Shown in pieces: positions 1 through 10,700 of a DNA stretch of 64,000 bases (within the stretch, counting starts at the first letter, position 1; each line of letters opens with the position of its first letter). Under the pieces are notes generated by a model. It was given only the letters and a program-made list of their open reading frames with translations. It was not told where the DNA came from and ran no database searches. Where the stretch lies: the NCBI GenBank assembly GCA_036435485.1, contig CM071598.1:197759148-197823147 (forward strand), given 5' to 3'. Source of the DNA: Saposhnikovia divaricata. Its lineage: Eukaryota; Streptophyta; Magnoliopsida; Apiales; Apiaceae. The position numbers were made by a program, and so were the translations under genes.

Positions 1-174
1 ACCATCTCGAATACGAACCAACAACATTAGCAAGCGATCTATATACCTAGAAATGAATAAGCATTCAGATATTAAAGAGGTACACTTAATAACTTAACAC
101 CTACAATGTGTTTAAACAGAAACAAAATCATTTCTCGAAAATAATACCAAATTACTGAGTAACATGGAAGTCAC

Positions 175-275
175 CTGCATGATGGACCTTTGTTGACGGA
201 ATCACACTGAGCACAGTTGTTCTTGAAGATCTTATCACTGGCTTCGGTGTCACCTGCCGAATCTTTAAAGAACAT
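175..275 (-). pseudogene. Cytochrome c first-exon fragment, heme ligand lost
   Basis: Reading the minus strand from the ATG at 275, the translation follows the N-terminus of plant cytochrome c. It has a Gly-Asp turn, then DKIFKNNCAQCDSVNKG, matching the family pattern EKIFKTKCAQCHTVDKG. Cytochrome c is the mobile electron carrier of the mitochondrial intermembrane space and binds heme through CXXCH. Here both cysteines remain but the histidine that ligates heme iron is Asp (CAQCD), so a working product is very unlikely. The exon ends at CAG|GTGACT, a plausible splice donor close to where plant cytochrome c genes have an intron. No second exon is visible in positions 1-174. It lies on the same strand as the PDR-transporter exons at 554-1098, so it may be part of a captured-fragment assembly or simply a decayed gene end. 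Confidence 0.7.
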
Positions 276-553
276 TAACCATTTGAGCATGCAAATGTAG
301 AAAACTAATGTAACTAACTACTCTCCATTTTTCAGGTGACTGTCTTTTCTCTGTATCAATTGTTTATTAGCTTATGTGTTTAAATTTGCAACACACTATC
401 ATCAACTCCCTCATATTGCCTTCGTTTACAGGTTTACGACTTTACAAAAATAATTCCCAGCAATATGAGGGTTGTAACCTTTAACAGATTAATTTTAGAA
501 AGACAGCTCTTGTATCCACCTTCATTTATAAGCAAAGGGACCTTTTGTTTTTT

Positions 554-577
554 CCAGTAACCCCAAATCCACCACTG
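554..577 (-). pseudogene. PDR/ABCG transporter exon scrap (WWIWGYW)
   Basis: The minus strand reads QWWIWGYWK directly after an AG acceptor. This is the hallmark sequence following the FALGGFVLSR segment in the second membrane domain of plant PDR-type ABCG transporters. The exon then departs from the family: the expected continuation toward the extracellular loop is absent and the reading goes into unrelated residues. It lies downstream of the two better preserved exons in the correct order. Confidence 0.6.
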
Positions 578-700
578 TTTTACATTAACTATTGCTCATT
601 AAGCCCCCACCCCCGAAAAAAAAACAAAACAGAAGAATAACAATATGGTTAGTCCAACTTAAAGTAAGAGACTTTCATAATTTGGAATTTCAGCCCTAAC

Positions 701-861
701 CTCGTGATAAGACGAATCCCCCAAATGCAAATAGTATAAGCAGTGCAAATGAACCAAACGTGCTTGCAACAATCAAACTCCTCGGCACTGATGCAATACC
801 CCGAAACAATGCAGAAGCCATCTGGTTGATGAGTACTAAAAGCAAGTACTGTTTGAATAAT
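701..861 (-). pseudogene. PDR/ABCG transporter exon (transmembrane region)
   Basis: The minus-strand exon runs from the acceptor CCACAG|A at 861 to the donor GAG|GTTAGG at 700/701. It encodes a stretch beginning FKQYLLLVLINQMASALFR, continuing through IVASTFGSFALLILFAFGG and ending FVLSR. This is the conserved transmembrane part of the ABC2 membrane domain of full-size plant ABCG (pleiotropic drug resistance) exporters, which move terpenoids, hormones or xenobiotics across the plasma membrane. The exon itself is open. Its partner exons are degraded and no nucleotide-binding domain (Walker A/B, LSGGQ) occurs in the window, so it is a gene fragment. The intron to the upstream exon is short (about 94 bp). 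Confidence 0.8.
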
Positions 862-955
862 CTGTGGTAGGATAATTTATCATTATAGGGCCTGTAAAAA
901 TGCATGGGTCGCTTAAGGAAAGAAAATATATATTCATGTAACATAATTTTTTTAC

Positions 956-1098
956 CTTCCAACATTTGGATCAAATCCAATAACATAATAAGTAAAAAGC
1001 ACCCAGATGAAAGCTTCAATAAAGGAAATAGGAATTTTGATAATCCATGAAGGTATCGCATATGACCATGGGGGAAAAAATAGAAGGTCCCTTCTTTT
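956..1098 (-). pseudogene. PDR/ABCG transporter exon (upstream membrane segment)
   Basis: The minus strand reads KRRDLLFFPPWSYAIPSW, then a run through KIPISFIEAFIWVLFTYYVI and GFDPNVG, ending at the donor AAG|GTAAAA at 955/956. This matches the conserved block of plant PDR transporters just before FKQYLLL, and the split Arg codon joins in phase to the exon at 861. Above 1098 the frame meets a TAA where the family continues with a VFYKQ-like sequence, so the 5' part is missing or mutated. Together with 701-861 it documents a truncated ABCG-type gene. Confidence 0.75.
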
Positions 1099-1439
1099 AA
1101 AAGTTTAAGCTATTAAATTCTGTACAACATAAATGCGGGTAATCTAATCTACTCGGATATAATCAAAGTAATCGCCAGAAAAGCTGAAAAATACACAATG
1201 AATAGCTACGGGAATATGACAAGAGAAAAGATTTAAAGAGATCCACCCAAGAAAAAAGTAAGGTAGGCAACAGACAATCATTACATCTGAAATAAAAACA
1301 CAACACAAAAATGCAATCCTTGATAAAACTAACCATTTACAATCACAAAAGTGAAATAGCTACTTGATCATTTTCAGTGTTATTGTAGTTGGGCAGCAGG
1401 GAGCATAGGCCATCCCAGAAGTTGAGGTGATCCAGGTGG

Positions 1440-1795
1440 GCTTGAATGCTGGCTAGGAGAGAATAGGCTTAATTCCACAAATGTTCCTAATTTTACCTCA
1501 AATTAAATCCTTAACGAAGCCCCGAAGAGAAAGTTCCAATTGAAGCCCTAATTGAAAATCAAAATAAAAGAGTTAAGAAGAGCAAAATTAAACAATCAAC
1601 AAAGAACATAATCAGAATAAAAAATCATGAAAGTGTTTACCAATTAATTAAACCCTAATTTTGAAGAGAAGAAAATACAGAATAAAGAAGAGAAGATGAG
1701 AAGGGAAGAGAGACGTGAGTGTGTCTGAGAGAGGGAGAGTGTGAGAGTGTGCAAGTGTGTGAATAATAATTTTGTTTAAGGGGGAAAGGGAAAAG
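1440..1795 (-). promoter_or_regulatory. 5'-leader-like, CT-rich sequence of a minus-strand transcription unit
   Basis: Read on the minus strand, this stretch begins with dense CACACTCTCACTCTCCCTCT runs. It continues through TCTTCTC-rich sequence and AAATTAGGGTTTAATT, then a possible donor (TTGAG|GTAAAATT). Such CT-rich leaders followed by TTAGGGTTT-type motifs are typical of plant 5' UTRs. No TATA box was found upstream and no long ORF follows. It lies upstream, in the same orientation, of the PDR and cytochrome c fragments and could drive a chimeric transcript. This is inference; no transcript is visible. Confidence 0.35.
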
Positions 1796-1861
1796 GGCAC
1801 TTGTAATAATTTGGGTTTGGGGGAAAACTTCCCGCCCACATTTTTCATTTTTTTGCCGCCC

Positions 1862-3310
1862 ACAAATTTTGTCTTAACTTTTTTCGTCAGGATATGCAGA
1901 TTCGATTTTTAAAAAATATTTTGGGACGACCCAACCATACAGAGGTCAAGATACATCATTTTTAATGTTATTGCCAAAATTTCAGAAAAAAATAAATTTA
2001 TTTGATTCGATAATTTAACGGTCAACTAGTACTTTGACCATAACCCTTAAATAGTTTTTCATCAGGATTTAGTGTTTCAATTTTTTAAAAATTATTTCTC
2101 AGCCACCCAACCATACAGAGGTCAAGATCAATCCTTTTTAATGTTATTGACAAAATTTCAAAAACAAAAAAATTTATTTGACCAAGTAATTTAACGGTCA
2201 ACTATTACTTTGACCGTAACCCCTAAACGGTATCGTCAAGATTTACGGTTTCGATTTTTAAAAAAATATTTTTGTACGACCCAACCATACGGAGGTCAAG
2301 ATCCATCGTTTTAAATGTTATTACCAAAATTTCGGGAAAAAATAAATTTGTTTGACCAAGTAATTTAACGGTCAACTATTACTTTGACCGTAACCCCTAA
2401 ACACGGTTTCGTCAGGGTTTGGAGTTTCGATTTTTTAAAAATTATTTCCGGATGACCCAACCATGTGGAGGTCAAGACCCATCATTTTAAATGTTATTGC
2501 CAAAATTTTGGAAAAAAATAAATTTGTTTGACCAAGTAATTTAACGGTCAACTATTACTTTGACCGTAACCCCTAAACACGGTTTCGTCAGGGTTTGGAG
2601 TTTCGATTTTTTAAAAATATTTTTGTACGACCCAACCATACAGAGGTCAAGATCCATACTTTTAAATGTTATTTCCAAAATTTCGGAAAAAAATAAATTT
2701 GTTTGACCAAGTAATTGAACGGTCAACTATTACTTTGACCGTAACCCCTAAACACTGTTTCGTCAGGGTTTGGAGTTTCGATTTTTTAAAAATTATTTTT
2801 GTATGACCCAACCATGCGAAGGTCAAGATCCACCCTTTTAAATGTTATTGCCAAAATTTCAGAAAAAAAATAAATTTGTTTGACCAAGTAATTTAACGGT
2901 CAACTATTACTTTGATCGTAACCCCTAAACACGGTTTCGTCAGGGTTTGGAGTTTCAATTTTTTAAAAATTATTTCTGGATGACCCAACCATGCGGAAGT
3001 CAAGATCCATCCTTTTAAATGTTATTGCCAAAATTTTGGAAAAAAAATAAATTTGTTTGACCAAGTAATTTAACGGTCAACTATTACTTTGACCGTAACC
3101 CCTGAACACGGTTTCGTTACGGTTACGGTTTCAATTTTTTAAAAAATATTTTTGGACGATCCAACCGTACGGAGGTCAAGATCCACCCTTTTAAATGTTA
3201 TTTCCAAAATATCGAAAAAAATAAATTTGTTTGACCAAGTAATTTGTTCGTCAGGATTTACGATTTCAATTTTTTAAATAAGTGATTTTTGGTTTCGTCA
3301 AAATTTCTTA
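1862..3310. repeat. Satellite-like tandem array, ~176-bp unit x 8
   Basis: The landmark (G/C)A(C/T)CCAACC(A/G)T(A/G) recurs at 1927, 2104, 2278, 2454, 2629, 2805, 2982 and 3158, spacings of 174-177 bp. Each unit contains GAGGTCAAGATCCA, then AATGTTATTGCCAAAATTT, AAATAAATTTGTTTGACC, AATTTAACGGTCAACTATT, ACTTTGACCGTAACCCCTAA, CGTCAGGGTTTGGAGTTTCG and a T/A-rich stretch. The central units are nearly identical and the outer ones decay. No ORF runs through it. The monomer length is in the nucleosomal/centromeric-satellite range, but the array is short. Confidence 0.9.
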
Positions 3311-4129
3311 CATAAATTATTTTTAAAATTAAATAATTGACTAAATAATTCATAAAAATTTTTGAATTTTAAAATAATGTTCAGATTTTCAAATATAATT
3401 CTTAAAGTAAAAATAAATTTATAAAAAGGTAAAATCAAATTACCTTTTAACGAAAAATAATAACTTATTATTATGAACTTTTACCAAAAAGCTGTAAATA
3501 GTAAAAATGGGGTTAAAAACATTTCCGTTTTCACCCTCCCCACTAGAACAGATCAACAACTGCTAATTTAATTAAGAGAAAATGGTAAAAATGAAGAACA
3601 GTTAAGAACATTCATTAGAATTTCCAGATTCCGGCGAGATGCCCAGAATCCGGCGACCTCAGGCACACTCCGGCGAACCCCGAACCTTTCATTTAACTCA
3701 TTTTTTGCTATGCAGTCACTATGATACCATTCTAGCAGGTCTCTAAATCCCATTCACTGCAAAAACAAGTCACAATCCCCTAAAATCGTTAATCTCCGCC
3801 AAGTTCATCAAGAACTCCGGCCATTAATCATTCTTACATGATCCTAACGAAATAGTACACTCTATACATCAAATCAAAGCTGGAAGCATAAAGAATTGAA
3901 CCATGGAATCAATTTTAAGGAACAATCAACAGGAATCTTAAATGAATGATTCTTAAAACATAAAAATTTAATGGACTCGTTATCCCTCAAATCTCACTTG
4001 TTTGGTACATATTATTATTCAAAATGACTGTAAACAAAATCCTCAAACTATAGGTAAGCACCAAAATTAGCAGAAAATCAAAAATACAAATATGCCTAAA
4101 TTTTGAATATTAAGAACCCTAATTTCAAA
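3311..4129. other. AT-rich stretch with no supported gene
   Basis: AT-rich sequence. A 61-codon minus-strand ORF at 3568-3753 has no family resemblance that I recognise. Nothing else could be supported. Confidence 0.6.
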
Positions 4130-4185
4130 ATTAGGCCCACGTGTGGGGCTCACATTTTTGGTGAGGCCCACATGTGGGGCCCACA
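4130..4185. repeat. Short block of GGCCCAC/CACGTG minisatellite
   Basis: It contains GGCCCACGTGTGGGGCTCACA and AGGCCCACATGTGGGGCCCAC, the same GC-rich unit as the larger block at 4570-4770, embedded in AT-rich DNA. Confidence 0.7.
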
Positions 4186-4569
4186 TTTAAATTTATGAAA
4201 ATAAAATGCCCCAACTATCATTTTAAGCCCTTAATTACACAAATTAGATCCCCAAAATGTCAAATGAGTAAATTATAAATTATTATTTTTAGAAATAATT
4301 AAAATAATTATTTGTAAAATTGTTAAACAATTTAAAACTACTAAAATGTCAAATGAGTAAATTGTTATATTTTATTATTTAAAGAAAAAAATAATTTAAA
4401 ATATATTTTACCTATATTTTTTTATGATATATACACTTTAATATTTATAAAATATTATTTTAATACTAATTAAAAGATTTAATAAAAAAATTAAAAAAAG
4501 ATTTAGTAAAAAAAATACTAAATGTAACACTAGCATTATTTGTAACACTAGGAATATCGAACGTAACGC

Positions 4570-4770
4570 TTTCGTGGGGCCCAATAGTGTGGCAAACAAT
4601 TTTGGTGGGGCCCACGTGTGGGGTCCACATTCCACGTGTAGGGCCCACATTTTTTGTGGGGCCCACATTTTTTGTGGTGCCACGTGTGGGGCCCATATTT
4701 TTTGTGGAGCCCACGTGTAGGGCCTAAATTTTTTGTGGGCACTACTTGTTGGTACTGCTGGTGGGGTCCA
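4570..4770. repeat. GC-rich minisatellite with repeated GGGCCCAC and CACGTG
   Basis: Irregular ~14/28-bp repeats of GTGGGGCCCAC(A/G) are separated by ATTTTTTGTGG-type spacers, and several carry an internal CACGTG. GGNCCCAC is the class I TCP-factor consensus and CACGTG is the G-box core. The arrangement could be a minisatellite that happens to form these sites or a cluster of regulatory elements. Several ORFs across it are low-complexity products of the repeat and are not genes. Confidence 0.75.
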
Positions 4771-4799
4771 CAATAAGTTGATAAATGAAAAAATAAAGA

Positions 4800-5110
4800 T
4801 TTTTTTTTTTGCTAAATTAAGTATATTATAAAAGAAAAAGAGTAGGGATTGACCCTTGCTCTAAGCCAAGCAAAGAGAGATCAACTTACAACCAACCTAC
4901 CTACCTTAACTAGGAATGAGAAGAAACAACCTAACAAAGAACAATCAGAATCAAAGATAGATCCACCTGTACAAGTCTAAGTTTGCGCATTTCAGGAACC
5001 AATTCGAGTTAAGAAGCCTAGTCTTGAGATCTAACATAATACCCTTGAGCAGTTTTTTTTGGACCAAACCCACCAAAGTCGTGAACCCTTGCGTTTCTTT
5101 CCTTCCATAG
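4800..5110 (-). mobile_element. LINE (non-LTR retrotransposon) 3' end
   Basis: On the minus strand the sequence starts with LWKERNARVHDFGG, the typical LWKERNAR motif near the C-terminus of plant LINE ORF2 (after the reverse transcriptase, in the zf-RVT region). It then decays with stop codons and ends in a poly(A) tail, seen as T11 at 4800-4810 on the plus strand. Everything upstream in ORF2 is missing, as expected of 5'-truncated LINE copies. The 5' side abuts the TGTAACAC-rich sequence at 5111. Confidence 0.65.
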
Positions 5111-5292
5111 TGTAACACTTTATTGTGGTGTTACATGTATGCAACACCGTCACTCTTACTGTAACACTAATACTTGACTAATGTAACACTAGTTGAGAGG
5201 TGTTACAACAGGTCAAAATTTACTACATATTGTAACACTATTTCACGTAATGCTATGAAAAAGTATTACGTTAGCCCACTTATGGCGTAGTG
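5111..5292. mobile_element. CACTA-like transposon terminus with TGTAACAC subterminal repeats
   Basis: Read on the minus strand, position 5292 begins CACTACGCCATAAG, the CACTA start typical of plant En/Spm elements. It is followed by many subterminal copies of (T)GTAACACT in both orientations. Similar TGTAACACTAG copies occur at 4524-4560, so the element may extend left across the minisatellite and LINE tail. A matching opposite end and 3-bp duplication were not established (CACTACTTG at 4740 is a weak candidate). No transposase is present. Confidence 0.4.
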
Positions 5293-6200
5293 TTTTTGTG
5301 GATCAGAAAACACATCACATTCTATATTTTTCCATTTCAAAAATAAATTTAATTATTGTTTTATATAAACCCACTATTTGAACCATTAACAATTAACAAT
5401 CCCATTAATAAAGCAAATAGATGTCTCTAGGTTATCTTTAGTGTATGATCAGTAAAATAATACGTGTTAGCAAAGTTCCCACTAAATTAAGTTTTTTTGT
5501 TCCAATTAATAGATGTTTGTACCTGGGGCTTGCTGCTGGATAGGTTTTTTTGACAACAGTTCTAGCGACGCGTGGGCATGACCTGCATAAGAAAATCATA
5601 AATTTAATAGGAAAAATTATTTACACAACCAAGTATCAACGATAGATCCTAATCATACTTTAGATAATTCATGTTTGTGAACTAAATACTGGTCTAGAGT
5701 ATTTTCGGCTATTTTTGTTTTGCTCATGGTAAACTAATGTACAATAATAAAATTGTTAAATTTTTCTTTTGAGAAATCTTAAAAGGTATATTCTGGAAAT
5801 AAGTTGTAAACACAAAGGAGTTTCATAAATGAAAACAAATTGAAGAAAACAAATTATAAACAAAAATAAAAAATTACCCTACCTAATATATGTGTATTTG
5901 TTATTATATTGCGAAAGCCAAAATTTTAATTTCATGGATGCAGTAACTTCATTGAACTCAAATGTTCCAATAAAGAGATCAACCAAAATGAATAGATGCC
6001 CATGCTGGCACATGCAATGATATTCCATTAGAAGTGAAACAAATAACTTTCAAAAGGAGACGTCTAGTTAAATAAAGATACAGTGCTGACTAAAATCAGG
6101 AGACTTACAATGAGATCAGTATGAGAAATCAGCATCCCTTGAGTAGTTACAGAAAAGACACCATGTTTCTAAACCCTCTATGGTCATAAAAACAAAGAAA
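5293..6200. other. AT-rich intergenic sequence, nothing supported
   Basis: No ORF with recognisable family features, RNA gene or element boundary was found. Confidence 0.5.
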
Positions 6201-6204
6201 AAAT

Positions 6205-6690
6205 TATACTTTTTTTTTTTGGCAGAAAAATTAAAGGTTTTCATTAAATTGAACGAACATACAGTCGAGACAAACCCCCAACTGGTGGGACGACCAGGTT
6301 GAAAAACAAAGGCAAGCTAAAACACTTAGCTGATTTGTTTTCGGATCGTTTGACAATACAGATCTGAAAGAATCTGTTGACTGAAAATGAAAACAAAAAC
6401 AACCCAATATATCTAAATTGTACCAACATCCCTGAATACAGCAAAATCACAATTGACCTTAACACGTAAAAACCGTTGGTAGCCCATTGTTCAAGAGGAG
6501 CACCCCAGCTATCTACTTGCCGGTAACCAGCTATAGACTTGCCGTAAGTGAAAACTAAAACTCCCCTAGGATGAACACTCTCATGTTGTGAAAGGTGAGC
6601 TTTTGCAATAATCATCACTGCCCCAGCTTCGATGCGGCCTTTCCAGATCTCTCGAGACATCAATTGAAACATTTTCGGAGTACGGAACTA
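6205..6690 (-). mobile_element. Polyadenylated retroposon, probable LINE 3' end
   Basis: The minus strand carries a 142-codon ORF (6672-6244) that ends in LYVRSI followed by TAATGAAAACCTTTAATTTTTCTGCC and then a poly(A) tract (T run near 6210 on the plus strand). Such an ending just before a genomic A tail is typical of plant LINE copies. The ORF has no motif I can name, so a retrotransposed host transcript is an alternative. Confidence 0.4.
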
Positions 6691-7378
6691 ACAAAACCAA
6701 ACACACCAAGACATATTAACATATACAAACCACTCCAAAGGGAGAGACCACTCCAAAGGGAGAAACATACTACAATTCGAAAAGTCAAAGATCTCGGATT
6801 GACACCAAATTTTGATATGATGTTAAGCAGGAGATTTTGAGTTTAAGAAATGTGTTTATTTGATATTTCGAGTTCTAAATCTAAACAGATCTGAAAAAGA
6901 ACTCGAATAGGTTTTTCGAAATTTTTGAAAAAATTCCGATTTATGGGGGGAATGAAAGGGATTTGTGAAGGTGGATGAAGGCTTGGCTGAAGAATGAGGA
7001 AGGGGAAGAAAAGGAGACCTCCGGCCGGTGGATAAACCACTGCCGGAGGGGAATAAACCACCGGGACTAACTTGGACGAAGAAGACGAAGAGAGAGGTTA
7101 GGTGGAGAGAGAGTGCATTTGTTGGATTAGTTCTAGAAAAAACTATATTTAATAACAATAAAAAGAAGAGAGCTTTTTAAAATTTACTGATCACCAGCAA
7201 AAAATAAAGACGCCATTTCAGAGTAACAAAAAGTTGAATAAGACACCCGAATTAAAACATAAGTGAAAAATTGTTGAATTATTATGTGTATGATCTACCC
7301 TGCTGCAAGTGCAATAATGATTATTATGGTACTTACCCTTGACAGCAAGTGTGACTGGGACACTATCATACTGAACAA
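6691..7378. other. No recognisable gene; left flank of Copia-1
   Basis: Two overlapping minus-strand ORFs (6843-7061 and 6856-7158) are Pro/Ser/Phe-rich and resemble no family I recognise. CT/GA-rich composition at 6930-7110 suggests a decayed 5' leader, but nothing firmer. Position 7374-7378 (AACAA) is the left target duplication of Copia-1. Confidence 0.4.
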
Positions 7379-7708
7379 TGTACAGTCTAAGCTTCGACTG
7401 TATATATGTATGTAAATGTGTAGAGAGTATTTGAGTCTAAAACTCAGGTTTTGATATATTAAGAATGTAAAGCAACGTACAAATATATAGAAATGTGTAT
7501 TTGCACACATAGATCGTGGCATACACTTAGGAAACTAATGTCCTATAATCAAGCAACTACTTGCACTACTTGCACTACTCATAACAGAAAATGGAAACTC
7601 CTAGCTGACTTATTCAAAGCAACATAACGTAAACAAATTACCAGACTTGGACTCTAAACACAACACTAGTTTGGATCAATAGCCCAAGACACTAACCAAG
7701 GCCCAACA
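7379..7708 (-). repeat. 3' LTR of Copia-1
   Basis: 330 bp, TG...CA. On the minus strand it starts TGTTGGGCC and ends GACTGTACA. A TATATATT motif lies near 7484-7491 and a triple GTGCAAGTA-type repeat upstream of it. The last ~30 nt form an imperfect palindrome (ACAGTC...GACTGT). Confidence 0.95.
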
Positions 7709-7720
7709 ATCTCTCCCTTG
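7709..7720 (-). promoter_or_regulatory. Polypurine tract of Copia-1
   Basis: The minus strand reads CAAGGGAGAGAT immediately before the 3' LTR. This purine tract primes plus-strand DNA synthesis. It lies only a few bases after the polyprotein stop codon, so the element is compact. Confidence 0.85.
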
Positions 7721-7728
7721 ATTCAAAC

Positions 7729-10700
7729 TTACTGCATCAAATCCTTGACGCCCAGCAAGTTCCTCATCTCCTCGAACTTCTTTGCAAACATGGGCTTTGT
7801 TAACACATCAGCCTTCTGCTCTCCAGTCCTCACAAACTTCACCACAATGTCACCTCGCTCGATGCAATCTCGGATGTAATGAAATCGTATGTCTATATGC
7901 TTACTACGTCCATGAGAGACAGGATTCTTTGATAGATCAATCGTAGACTTGTTGTCCACATAGATAGTCACTGGCCCTGGGCCAATATCAGTTATCTGCA
8001 TTAAAAAATTTCGAAGCCACACACCTTGGCAAGCAGCTGCATTAGCAGCCATAAACTCAGCTTCACAGGAGGAGAGAGCCACACACCTCTGCTTTTGGGA
8101 CACCCAAGTAATCAAGTTCTCATTCAAATAGAACGCCATCCCTCCTGTGCTCTTTCGATCTTCCTTGTCTCCTGCAAAATCACTGTCAGAGAACCCCGAC
8201 AGAATGTAGTTACCTTTTCCTTTCGCGTATCGCAGACCATAGTCAAGTGTTCCCTGGACATATCGTAATATTCGTTTAACAGCTCCCATATGTAACGAAG
8301 TTGGTGTCTCCATGTACCTACTTACAACACCTACAGAATAAGCTAGGTCTGGCCTTGTATTAACCAAGTATCTCAAAGCACCAATCAGACTTCGGTATTT
8401 TGTTGCATCAACCAGCTTACCATGCTCATCCTTATGTATCTGAACTCGAGGCTCCATAGGATATTTTACAGGATTGCATCCCTGCATGCTTGCCTTCTCA
8501 AGTAACTTACGTGCATACGCACTTTGCTTTAGCTCTGTGAATTCCTTGCCCTGCTCAACTTCAATTCCAAGATAGTAGGCTAGCTTACCTAGATCACTCA
8601 TTTCAAACTCTCTATTCATCTGAACTTTAAACTTCACAATGTTGGTAACACTCGAGCCAGTCACCAAGAGATCATCCACATAAACGCCAATTATCAAGCA
8701 TTCATTACCCTCTTTCTTTGTGTAGACAGCTTGCTCATAAGGGCATTTTTCAAATCCCAATTCCTTCAAACATCTATTTAGTCGAGAGTACCAGGCTCTT
8801 GGGGCTTGGCGAAGGCCATACAAAGCCTTTAAGAGTTTATAGACTTTGTGCTCCTGCCCCTTCTTGACAAATCCTTCAGGCTGACTTACATAAACTTCTT
8901 CAAGTAGCTCACCATTCAGAAAGGCAGATTTAACGTCCAAATGATGGACCTCCCAATTGTTTTTTGCAGCCAAAGCTAACAATAGTCGAACAGTTTCAAG
9001 CCTGGTGACAGGTGCAAACACCTCATCGAAATCAATTCCCTGTTTTTGTACGTAGCCCTTTGCCACGATCCTTGCTTTGTACTTAACTATCTCATCTTTA
9101 GTATTCTTCTTCACTTTGTAAACCCACTTTAAACTGATTGCTTTTCTCCCAGGTGGTAGGTTTGTCAACACCCACGTTTTGTTTTTCTCTACAGCATCAA
9201 TCTCACTTTGCATGGCTTTCTTCCACTCCACCTCTTTTTCTGCTTGGCTGTAACACACTGGTTCGACGATCCCCAACATTAATTCTTCATCTGGTAGAAA
9301 CATTTCTTCAGTAACGTCGTAGATTTCGTTGATGAGTCTGAACTTTCTTGGTGGTGTACTACTGTGTTGCTCACTATGCCCACTTGAATCACCACTTGAC
9401 GTTTGAGGAGAACCAGGTGTGGCTGTATGTACTGGTGTATGTAACTCATCATCACCATTATCATTTTCATGCACGATTTCCTCAGGAATGTCTAGTGAGA
9501 CAAAGGTGCCCACATCACGCGTTTCTTCATTCAATCCTGAACCCCATTGCCAACCTTTTCTTTCCTCGAAGATTACATCTCTGCTAACATACAATTGCCC
9601 TGTGGCTGGATCATGAAGCCTGTGTGCCTTCGTCCCGGGTTCCTTACCCAAGTAAATGACCAACTTGCTCCTATCATCGAGCTTTGACGAGTGTACTTTA
9701 GGCACCTTCATGTGTGCTAAGCAACCGAAGACTTTGACATGATCCAGTTGAGGGGTGTACCCCTTCCACGCTTCGTAAGGAGTCTGGCCCTTCAATGTCT
9801 TTGTTGGCAACCTGTTTAGTAAGTAAACCGAGTGCCTGACTGCCTCTCCCCAATAAGTAGATGGCATATTCTTCTCCTTCAGTAGACCTCTTGTCATGGC
9901 AGCCACTGTTCTGTTCCTCCTCTCCACGACGCCATTTTGTTGTGGAGAGTATGGTGCAGTCAGATGTCTCTTTATTCCAGCATCATCACAAAAACTTTGG
10001 AATTCATGTGAAGTGAATTCACCCCCACGATCAGTACGCAAGGTTTGCACTACACACTTTGCTTCTTTCTCAGCCAACGACTTAAACTTTTTAAATGCAG
10101 TTAAAGCATCACTCTTATTTCGTAGCATAAATACCCACATCATTCGACTGAAATCATCAACTAAAAGGAGGAAATATCGGTTACCTGCTAGAGTTGGTGG
10201 CGAAATTGGACCACACAAGTCTGCGTGTACTAGTTCCAGCTTTGCTTTGGCAGTGAACTTCGACTGTTGTGGGAATGGTGTCCGTGCCTGCTTTGACAAT
10301 ACACACCCTTCACAGATTCCCTTTGGATGGACAAACGATGGTATACCCCGAGCCATTTTTTCATTTGACAGCATTTGCATGGCTTTAAAGTTGACGTGAC
10401 CCAACCTCAAATGCCAGAGCCAACTGGATTCTTCAGTCTTTGACAGTAGACACAATGATGAATCGTCGATGAGAATTTTATACAAGCGATTTTGTGAACG
10501 CTTGACCTTCATAAGCAGCTCTCCCTTCTCATCGTTTACCCAAAGGTAATTGCCCTTCAACACGACCTTGTTTCCTGATTCTGAGAGTTGTCCCAAGCTT
10601 ATTATATTGTTCTTCAACGTTGGAATGTAGTACACATCGTTTAAGCATCTCTCTTCACCATTTTTACAGCGAAAAACTATTGAGCCTTTTCCTTCAATTT

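Noticed and set aside
1381..1440. Minus-strand coding-like stretch (SPPGSPQLLGWPMLPAAQLQ)
   Set aside because: Short, no family recognised, and no supported exon boundaries; possibly leader sequence.
1862..3310. Could the regular repeat be a CRISPR array?
   Set aside because: Units are ~176 bp without short repeats and unique spacers, and the setting is a plant nuclear genome.
3568..3753. 61-aa minus-strand ORF starting MGFRDLLEWYHSDC
   Set aside because: No recognisable domain or conserved neighbour; TGGTATCATAG within it only faintly resembles a primer site.
4438..4773. Three overlapping ORFs rich in GPTKNVGPT or WAPQKM repeats
   Set aside because: They are translations of the GC-rich minisatellite in several frames; none is a gene.
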